Positions 58,113 to 64,000 of a DNA stretch of 64,000 nt are shown here, piece by piece. This DNA is from Streptomyces eurythermus. GTDB lineage: Bacteria > Actinomycetota > Actinomycetes > Streptomycetales > Streptomycetaceae. How positions within the stretch are numbered: position 1 is the stretch's first letter; each line of letters starts with the position of its first letter. Below the pieces are notes generated by a model. It ran no database searches, was not told the DNA's origin, and saw only the letters and a list, made by a program, of their open reading frames with translations. The stretch covers positions 62,001 through 126,000 of the forward strand of contig NZ_BMSK01000023.1 of the NCBI RefSeq assembly GCF_014649115.1, written 5' to 3'. The position numbers and the translations under genes were made by a program.

Positions 58113-59369
58113 GTGGCCGCGTCACCGCAGCTGACTCGGATGCACCGCGTTCTCATCGGCGTGGTCGTGGCCGGTGCGCTGATCATCGCCGGCATCGGCT
58201 TCGCCGGTTCGTACGCGGCCGTCCGTGAGCTGGCCGTCAAGAAGGGCTTCGGGAACTTCTCCTATGTGTTCCCGGTGGGCATCGACGCGGGCATCTGTGT
58301 CCTCCTCGCGCTCGACCTGCTGCTGACCTGGATCCGGATCCCCTTCCCGCTGCTGCGCCAGACGGCGTGGCTGCTGACGGCGGCGACGATCGCGTTCAAC
58401 GGCGCCGCCGCCTGGCCGGACCCGCTGGGCGTGGGCATGCACGCGGTGATCCCGGTGCTGTTCGTGGTGGCGGTCGAGGCGGCCCGGCACGCGGTCGGCC
58501 GCATCGCCGACATCACGGCGGACAAGCACATGGAGGGCGTCCGCCTCACCCGCTGGCTGCTCTCCCCGCTGCCGACGTTCCTGCTGTGGCGCCGCATGAA
58601 GCTGTGGGAGCTGCGCTCCTACGAGCAGGTCATCAAGCTGGAGCAGGAACGTCTCGTCTACCAGGCCCGGCTGCGTTCCCGCTTCGGCCGCGCCTGGCGC
58701 CGCAAGGCCCCGGTGGAGTCCCTGATGCCGCTGCGCCTGGCGCGCTACGGCGTCCCGCTCGCGGAGACGGCCCCGGCGGGCCTGGCCGCGGCCGGCATCG
58801 ACCCGGTCCTGCTCCCGCCGGCCCCGCAGCCCCAGGCCCTCGCCCCCGCCGCGGCCGACCGCTCGCCCGCCACCGTCCCGGCCCAGCGGCAGCCGGCCCC
58901 CGCCGCCGGGCAGCCGCCCGCCGAGGTGCCCCCGGTGGACGAGCAGAGCCCCTGGTTCCAGGCCCCGCGCGAGGTCGAGTACCACGGCGGCTACGACCCC
59001 ACCTACGACCCGATGCTCCAGGAACCCCAGTACGCCCCCGAGGAGCAGTACGAGGGCTGGTACGAGGAGCAGGCCCCGGAGGACTTCCAGCAGCCCTCCC
59101 CGGAGGAGACGGGCAGCTTCCCGATCCCGCCGGCCCGCACCCGCGAACCCGGCGAGCGCGGCGGCAGCCCGGAGCCGAACCCGACGGACGAGGACTTCTA
59201 CGAGCTCTTCCGCAAATTGAGCGGCGACGTCCCCGCCGCCCTGCCCCAGTTCGCCGAGGCGGTCGGGGCGACGTACGGCATCGCGCTCACCCCGCGCGAC
59301 GCGGAGCGCATGGTCAACCGCTTCACCGACCGCCTCAACGCGGAACGGAAAGAGGACCACATCGCGTGA
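58113..59369 (+). CDS. DUF2637-domain membrane protein
   Basis: A 418-residue protein from GTG 58113 behind GGGAGGGGAG. Four TM helices (about residues 10-145) form the DUF2637 domain (GFGNFSYVFPVGIDAGICVL; AATIAFNGAAAWPDPLGVGM; VAVEAARHAVGRIADITADK). A basic cytoplasmic region and a long Pro/Gln/Glu-rich disordered tail follow, then a short helical C-terminal domain (about 375-418). DUF2637 is related to the SpdB-type transfer proteins of Streptomyces elements, but this chromosomal version has no conjugation genes nearby. Confidence 0.85.
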   Translation: MAASPQLTRMHRVLIGVVVAGALIIAGIGFAGSYAAVRELAVKKGFGNFSYVFPVGIDAGICVLLALDLLLTWIRIPFPLLRQTAWLLTAATIAFNGAAAWPDPLGVGMHAVIPVLFVVAVEAARHAVGRIADITADKHMEGVRLTRWLLSPLPTFLLWRRMKLWELRSYEQVIKLEQERLVYQARLRSRFGRAWRRKAPVESLMPLRLARYGVPLAETAPAGLAAAGIDPVLLPPAPQPQALAPAAADRSPATVPAQRQPAPAAGQPPAEVPPVDEQSPWFQAPREVEYHGGYDPTYDPMLQEPQYAPEEQYEGWYEEQAPEDFQQPSPEETGSFPIPPARTREPGERGGSPEPNPTDEDFYELFRKLSGDVPAALPQFAEAVGATYGIALTPRDAERMVNRFTDRLNAERKEDHIA

Positions 59370-60012
59370 CGGCCGGGCTCACCAGCGCGTACGCCCCGGC
59401 GACCGACGCCCACACCAGCAGGGGGAACGCCGCGACCCGCTCCATGCCGCCCATCCCCAGCCCGAGGTAGTGCCCGGAGACGAAGAGCCCGAACGCGCCG
59501 AGCGCCACGACCCCCAGCAGGCCGGCGGCCCGGCGCAGGAGGACCGGGACCTCGGGGGCCAGACCGGCCCCCGCCGCCAGCAGCCCGATGTTGCCGGTGC
59601 CCATGATGAGCAGGGCACCCAGGACGTGCTGGTTCTCGTCGGTGTCCGCCGGTGCCAGCCCGGCGAGCACGAAGCCCACCCCCGCGCCGGCCAGCAGCAC
59701 CCGGGCCACCCGGGCTGTGGTCCCGCGCCGCCACAGCGCCCCGGACAGCACGGCGCCGACGACGAGCAGCGCACCCAGGACGACGAACGAGCCGTTCATC
59801 AGGCCGTGCTCGGGTGAGCACACGTACCGGGGCGTGGGGTCGGGCTGGAGGGCGCACCGGGCGTTGCCCAGGTCGCTGATGTTGTTCCGCGCCCAGCTGT
59901 ACGGCCGCTCCCAGGCCGACTGCACCATCGCGTGCAGCACGAAGAACTGCGCCACACCGGCGATCCACGCGGCACCGGCGATTCGGACCTTCACTTCTCC
60001 CCCTGCCGTCAC
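59335..60012 (-). CDS. DUF998-like membrane protein
   Basis: A 225-residue protein with about six TM helices (FFVLHAMVQSAWERPYSWAR, SFVVLGALLVVGAVLSGALW and others). WARNNISDLGNARC after TM1 is typical of the DUF998 group. GTG 60012 is taken as start; GTG 59994 directly after GGGGGAGAA is an alternative. Its 3' end overlaps the convergent DUF2637 gene by 35 bp, so one of the two C-termini could be overextended, although both stops look genuine. Confidence 0.8.
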   Translation of the reverse strand: MTAGGEVKVRIAGAAWIAGVAQFFVLHAMVQSAWERPYSWARNNISDLGNARCALQPDPTPRYVCSPEHGLMNGSFVVLGALLVVGAVLSGALWRRGTTARVARVLLAGAGVGFVLAGLAPADTDENQHVLGALLIMGTGNIGLLAAGAGLAPEVPVLLRRAAGLLGVVALGAFGLFVSGHYLGLGMGGMERVAAFPLLVWASVAGAYALVSPAVTRCGPLSVPR

Positions 60013-60119
60013 ACGATTCCCGTACCGCCCAGCCGATCACGCGCGAGGGGGCCCGGGCACTGCGGCAGGCCCCCGGAACGAGGGTGGGGAGGACCGTACG
60101 AAGAGGCGCACGGGCATGG

Positions 60120-60153
60120 AAAAAGGGGCCCTCTCCGGAAGAAGAGGACCCCT
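60120..60153 (-). terminator. Rho-independent terminator of lysS
   Basis: AGGGGCCCTCT (60124-60134) and AGAGGACCCCT (60143-60153) form an 11-bp stem with one mismatch around an 8-nt loop. Read leftward it is followed by five T residues (the A run at 60120-60124). It starts 14 bp past the lysS stop, the clearest classical terminator in the window. Confidence 0.85.
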
Positions 60154-60166
60154 GTCTCCGTACGGC

Positions 60167-61906
60167 TTACTCCCCGAGCAGCGTCCGTACCCGGTCCTGG
60201 CCCACGGCCAGGAGCAGGGTGGGCAGGCGGGGGCCGGTGTCGCGGCCGACGAGCAGGTGGTACAGCAGGGCGAAGAACGACCGCTGGGCCGTCTTGATCT
60301 CCGGCGGCAGCTCCTTCGGCGTGGCGTCGGCGGAGAACCCGGCCTGCACCTTCGGCACGCCGTACACGAGGTGGGTCAGCCCGTCGAGCGACCAGTGGTC
60401 GGCGAGCCCGTCCAGCAGCAGCCGCACGGACTGCCGGGACGCCTCGTCCAGGGACTTCAGCAGCTCGGCGTCGGGCTCCTCGCGCACGATGGTCCGCTGG
60501 TCGGCGGGCACGTACGTGTTGATCCACGCCTCGGCCCGGTCGTAGCGCGGGCGCGCCTCGTCCAGCGAGGCCAGCGGCTGCTCCGGGTCCAGCTCGGACA
60601 GGATCCGCAGCGCCTGGTCCGCGTGACCGGCGGTGATGTCGGCGACGGACGCCAGCGTGCGGTACGGCAGCGGGCGGGGCGTCTTCGGCAGCTCACCGGC
60701 GGCGGTGCCGACGGCGCGGGTGTAGGCGGCGACGTCGGCCGGCAGCGCGGAGCCGTCGGCGACCTTCGCGGCCAGCTTGTCCCACTCGTCGTAGAGCCGC
60801 TGGATCTCCTGGTCGAAGGCGATCTTGAAGGACTGGTTCGGCTTGCGGCGGGCGTACAGCCAGCGCAGCAGCTGCGGCTCCATGATCTTCAGCGCGTCCG
60901 ACGGGGTGGGCACGCCACCGCGCGAGGACGACATCTTCGCCATGCCGGAGATGCCCACGAACGCGTACATCGGCCCGATCGGCTGCTCGCCGCCGAAGAT
61001 CGGCACGATCTGACCGCCGACCTGGAAGCTGGAGCCGGGCGAGGAGTGGTCCACACCGCTGGGCTCGAAGATCACGCCCTCGTACGCCCAGCGCATCGGC
61101 CAGTCGACCTTCCACACCAGCTTGCCGCGGTCGAACTCGCTGAGCCGGACGGTCTCGGCGAAGCCGCAGGCGGTGCAGGTGTACGACAGCTCGGTGGTGT
61201 CGTCGTCGTAGGAGGTGACCGTCGTCAGGTCCTTGCCGCAGCCGCCGCAGTACGGCTTGTACGGGAAGTACCCGGCGGAGCCGGAGCTGCCGTCGTCCTC
61301 GGACGCGGCGCCGGAGCCCTCCTCGGCCTCCAGCTCGGCCTCGTCCACCGCCTTCTGCTGCTGCTTCTTCGGCGCCTTCTTCGTCCGGTACTGGGCGAGG
61401 ATCGCGTCGATGTCGTGCCGGTGCTTCATGGCGTGCAGGATCTGCTCGCGGTAGACACCGGAGGTGTACTGCGCGGTCTGGCTGATCCCGTCGAACTCCA
61501 CGCCGAGCTGGCCCAGCGCCTCGACCATGGCGGCCTTGAAGTGCTCGGCCCAGTTCGGGTACGGCGAGCCCTCCGGCGCCGGGACCGAGGTCAGCGGCTT
61601 GCCGATGTGCTCGGCCCAGCTCTCGTCCACACCGGGGACACCGGCCGGCACCTTGCGGTAGCGGTCGTAGTCGTCCCAGGAGATCAGGTGCCGGACCTCG
61701 CGGCCACGGCGGCGGATCTCGTCGGCGACCAGGTGCGGGGTCATGACCTCGCGGAGGTTGCCGAGGTGGATCGGACCCGAGGGGGAGAGTCCGGACGCGA
61801 CGACGACCGGTTTGCCCGGGGCCCGACGCTCCGACTCCTCGATGACCTCATCCGCGAAACGGGAGACCCAGTCGGTGGTCTCGGTGCTCTGAGCCACGAT
61901 CGGCAC
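60167..61906 (-). CDS. lysS: Lysyl-tRNA synthetase, class I
   Basis: A 579-residue cytoplasmic enzyme that charges tRNA-Lys. The class I signatures are HLGN in SPSGPIHLGNLRE and KMSSS in ISGMAKMSSSRGG. A Cys4 zinc-like site is present (CGGCGKDLT and CTACGFAE). A Glu/Lys-rich insert (about 175-210) is low complexity. The start is GTG 61906 by family habit; GTG 61897 has a better-spaced AAGGA. Divergent from argS across 126 bp. Confidence 0.96.
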   Translation of the reverse strand: MPIVAQSTETTDWVSRFADEVIEESERRAPGKPVVVASGLSPSGPIHLGNLREVMTPHLVADEIRRRGREVRHLISWDDYDRYRKVPAGVPGVDESWAEHIGKPLTSVPAPEGSPYPNWAEHFKAAMVEALGQLGVEFDGISQTAQYTSGVYREQILHAMKHRHDIDAILAQYRTKKAPKKQQQKAVDEAELEAEEGSGAASEDDGSSGSAGYFPYKPYCGGCGKDLTTVTSYDDDTTELSYTCTACGFAETVRLSEFDRGKLVWKVDWPMRWAYEGVIFEPSGVDHSSPGSSFQVGGQIVPIFGGEQPIGPMYAFVGISGMAKMSSSRGGVPTPSDALKIMEPQLLRWLYARRKPNQSFKIAFDQEIQRLYDEWDKLAAKVADGSALPADVAAYTRAVGTAAGELPKTPRPLPYRTLASVADITAGHADQALRILSELDPEQPLASLDEARPRYDRAEAWINTYVPADQRTIVREEPDAELLKSLDEASRQSVRLLLDGLADHWSLDGLTHLVYGVPKVQAGFSADATPKELPPEIKTAQRSFFALLYHLLVGRDTGPRLPTLLLAVGQDRVRTLLGE

Positions 61907-62032
61907 GTCCTTCTTTCTGAACGGGGTGAGCCTCCATTCTCACAGACCGCCCGTCGACCGGGAAAACGGCTTTACCCCCCATGGGATACTGGGTGGGTCT
62001 ATCCATCCACGAGGAGAACGGCACCCACACCC

Positions 62033-63796
62033 ATGGCCTCGGTCACGTCCCTCAGCGACAACGTCCAGCAGCACCTCGCGTCCGCCCTCGCGGCCACCCT
62101 GCCCGAGGCCGCCGGCGCGGACCCGCTGCTGCGACGAAGCGACCGGGCCGACTTCCAGGCCAACGGCATCCTGGCCCTGGCCAAGAAGGCGAAGGCGAAC
62201 CCCCGGGAGCTGGCGACCGAGGTCGTCGGCCGGGTGGTGACGGGTGACGTGATCCAGGACGTCGAGGTGTCCGGCCCCGGCTTCCTCAACATCACGGTCG
62301 CGGACAAGGCGATCACCGGGAACCTGGCCGCGCGGTACGCGGACGACACGGGCCGCCTCGGCGTGCCCACCGCCGCCGACCCCGGCACGACGGTGATCGA
62401 CTACGCCCAGCCGAACGTGGCGAAGGAGATGCACGTCGGCCACCTGCGCTCGGCGGTGATCGGCGACTCGGTCGTCCAGCTGCTGGAGTTCACCGGCGAG
62501 AACGTGGTCCGCCGCCACCACATCGGCGACTGGGGCACCCAGTTCGGCATGCTCATCCAGTACCTGGACGAGCACCCGCACGAGCTGGACCACAAGGCCG
62601 GCCAGGTCACGGGCGAGGAGGCGATGTCGAACCTCGACCGCCTCTACAAGGCCGCGCGCAAGCTGTTCGACTCCGACGAGGAGTTCAAGACGCGCGCCCG
62701 CCGCCGGGTGGTGGACCTCCAGGCCGGCGACCCGCACACGCTCGCCATGTGGCAGAAGTTCGTGGACGAGTCGAAGATCTACTTCTTCTCCGTCTTCGAG
62801 AAGCTGGACATGGAGATCCGGGACGCGGACATCGTCGGCGAGTCCGGCTACAACGACATGCTCGCGGAGACCTGCCGCCTGCTGGAGGAGTCGGGCGTCG
62901 CGGTCCGCTCCGAGGGCGCGCTCTGCGTGTTCTTCGACGACATCAAGGGCCCGGACGGCAAGCCGGTCCCGCTGATCGTGCAGAAGTCGGACGGCGGCTA
63001 CGGCTACGCGGCGACCGACCTGTCCGCGATCCGCGACCGCGTCTTCAACCTCAAGGCCAACACCCTGCTGTACGTGGTGGACGCCCGGCAGGCCCTGCAC
63101 TTCAGGATGGTCTTCGAGACCGCGCGCCGGGCCGGCTGGCTGGGCGACGACGTCACGGCGGTCCAGCTCGCCTTCGGCACGGTCCTCGGCAAGGACGGCA
63201 AGCCGTTCAAGACCCGTGAGGGCGAGACGGTCCGCCTGGTCGACCTGCTGGACGAGGCGATCGACCGGGCGTCGGCCGTGGTCCGGGAGAAGGCGCAGGA
63301 CCTGTCCGAGGAGGAGATCGCCGAGCGGGGCGCCCAGGTGGGCATCGGCGCGGTGAAGTACGCGGACCTGTCGACGTCGGCGAACCGGGACTACAAGTTC
63401 GACCTGGACCAGATGGTCTCGCTGAACGGCGACACGTCCGTCTACCTCCAGTACGCCTACGCCCGTATCCAGTCCATCCTCCGCAAGGCCGGCGAGGTCC
63501 GCCCGGCGCCCCACCCCGAGCTGCCCCTGGCGGACGCGGAGCGCGCCCTCGGCCTGCACCTGGACTCCTTCGCGGAGACGGTCCGCGAGGCGGCCGCGGA
63601 GTACGCCCCGCACAAGCTGGCGGCGTACCTGTACCAGCTGGCCTCGCTGTTCACGACGTTCTACGACAAGTGCCCGGTGCTGCGCGCCGAGACGCCGGAG
63701 CAGGTGGAGAACCGCCTCTTCCTCTCCGACCTCACGGCCCGCACCCTCCACCAGGGCATGACCCTGATGGGCATCCGCACCCCCGAGAAGCTCTGA
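62033..63796 (+). CDS. argS: Arginyl-tRNA synthetase
   Basis: A 587-residue protein from ATG 62033 (MASVTSLSDNVQQHLASALA). It has an N-terminal Add1 domain, the class I HIGH-type motif HVGH in AQPNVAKEMHVGHLRSAVIG, a catalytic Rossmann domain (about 120-450), and the DALR anticodon-binding domain (SVYLQYAYARIQSILRKAG; LFTTFYDKCPVL). It charges tRNA-Arg in the cytoplasm. The only GAGGAG is 16 nt before the ATG, too far for a normal site. Divergent from lysS. Confidence 0.96.
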   Translation: MASVTSLSDNVQQHLASALAATLPEAAGADPLLRRSDRADFQANGILALAKKAKANPRELATEVVGRVVTGDVIQDVEVSGPGFLNITVADKAITGNLAARYADDTGRLGVPTAADPGTTVIDYAQPNVAKEMHVGHLRSAVIGDSVVQLLEFTGENVVRRHHIGDWGTQFGMLIQYLDEHPHELDHKAGQVTGEEAMSNLDRLYKAARKLFDSDEEFKTRARRRVVDLQAGDPHTLAMWQKFVDESKIYFFSVFEKLDMEIRDADIVGESGYNDMLAETCRLLEESGVAVRSEGALCVFFDDIKGPDGKPVPLIVQKSDGGYGYAATDLSAIRDRVFNLKANTLLYVVDARQALHFRMVFETARRAGWLGDDVTAVQLAFGTVLGKDGKPFKTREGETVRLVDLLDEAIDRASAVVREKAQDLSEEEIAERGAQVGIGAVKYADLSTSANRDYKFDLDQMVSLNGDTSVYLQYAYARIQSILRKAGEVRPAPHPELPLADAERALGLHLDSFAETVREAAAEYAPHKLAAYLYQLASLFTTFYDKCPVLRAETPEQVENRLFLSDLTARTLHQGMTLMGIRTPEKL

Positions 63797-63810
63797 CGCC
63801 CACCCCTTAA

Positions 63811-63856
63811 GGTCTGTGGAGACCATCCGGTCCGCCGGGTTCCGTCTCCACAGACC
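63811..63856 (+). terminator. 13-bp perfect inverted repeat after argS
   Basis: GGTCTGTGGAGAC (63811-63823) pairs with GTCTCCACAGACC (63844-63856) across a 20-nt loop, 14 bp after the argS stop and 13 bp before the next start codon. Likely a terminator; it could also affect expression of the next gene because it ends next to its ribosome-binding site. Confidence 0.6.
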
Positions 63857-63869
63857 TCGAGGAAGCCAG

Positions 63870-64000
63870 ATGCCCGAACGCGCCCCCGATCCGTCCGCGG
63901 CCCACTTCGGCGAGAACGGCATGCGCCGGTTCACGGTGCCCGGCTCCTACGGCATACGCCTGCCCGACCAGGCCCGCGAGGCACTGACCGGTACCGGGGT
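63870..64000 (+). CDS. N-terminal fragment of a hypothetical protein (3' end outside window)
   Basis: ATG 63870 after GAGGAAG begins MPERAPDPSAAHFGENGMRR, continues FTVPGSYGIRLPDQAREALT and runs off the window. Only 43 residues are visible. The HFGENGMRRF opening faintly recalls SUKH-type proteins, but this is too little to assign a family. Confidence 0.5.
   Translation, partial: MPERAPDPSAAHFGENGMRRFTVPGSYGIRLPDQAREALTGTG

Noticed and set aside
58113..59369. DUF2637 protein as evidence of a conjugative element (Spd-like)
   Set aside because: No TraB-type translocase, replication or integrase gene is nearby, and this protein type is also found on chromosomes.
1..64000. tRNA and rRNA genes
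   Set aside because: No cloverleaf or rRNA-like segment was noticed while reading intergenic regions; a covariance search was not possible here.

Overview
The window looks like a Streptomyces chromosome: very high G+C, strong G/C bias at third codon positions, many GTG starts, 4-bp ATGA/GTGA gene overlaps, and typical Streptomyces families (AfsR/SARP regulator, SCO4490-type menaquinone decarboxylase, ResABC cytochrome c maturation genes, DUF2637 and DUF3558 proteins, class I LysS next to ArgS). No rRNA, tRNA, CRISPR array or intact transposase was seen.

Region 1 (1-18.5 kb) is core-like. A partial menaquinone decarboxylase is preceded by a three-gene envelope operon (membrane protein, von Willebrand A lipoprotein, substrate-binding-like protein). 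Then come a large SARP regulator, a stand-alone condensation-domain protein, an SRPBCC protein, the cytochrome c biogenesis operon resA-ccdA-resB-ccsB, a Tat/lipoprotein deacetylase-like protein, and hemL coupled to a histidine phosphatase.

Region 2 (18.6-39.7 kb) is accessory. (a) An XRE regulator and a flavoprotein diverge from a tightly overlapping operon: ATP-binding anti-sigma-like protein, MurA-like enolpyruvyl transferase, 5'-nucleotidase-like metallophosphatase, two dCTP-deaminase-like paralogs, a GT4 glycosyltransferase, and nearby a serine hydrolase. This could be an undescribed nucleotide-derived pathway. The two deaminase paralogs have lost complementary active-site residues. (b) A coiled-coil HTH-like protein of unknown role. 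(c) A persulfide/sulfite module (MBL-dioxygenase-rhodanese, degenerate rhodanese, TauE exporter, CstR-like repressor, membrane rhodanese) with three matching CsoR/CstR-type operators. (d) A second flavoprotein copy still attached to the last codons of an XRE regulator, which marks a segmental duplication. (e) A frameshifted NUDIX remnant followed by a compact four-gene module: NrtR-like regulator, nucleoside phosphorylase/nucleosidase-like protein, four-TM receptor-like protein, and a small membrane protein. The nucleosidase and the receptor share a RHIM/amyloid-like motif of about 19 residues. This is the best candidate for an undescribed immunity or cell-death system.

Region 3 (39.7-64 kb) is mixed chromosomal content: hexapeptide acetyltransferase, NAD(P)-binding reductase/EamA exporter/LysR unit, XRE-MFS pair, DppA-like aminopeptidase, a two-component system, a GC-rich non-coding block of about 115-bp tandem repeats, a luciferase-like monooxygenase with its FMN reductase, YnfA, SDR, TetR, RtcB RNA ligase, two DUF3558-like lipoproteins, a DUF2637 membrane protein, a DUF998-like membrane protein, and divergent lysS and argS. 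A new gene begins at the right edge.

Coordinates come from manual reading. Starts were chosen by ribosome-binding site, gene overlap and family N-termini. Function calls rest on recognised motifs, not on searches.
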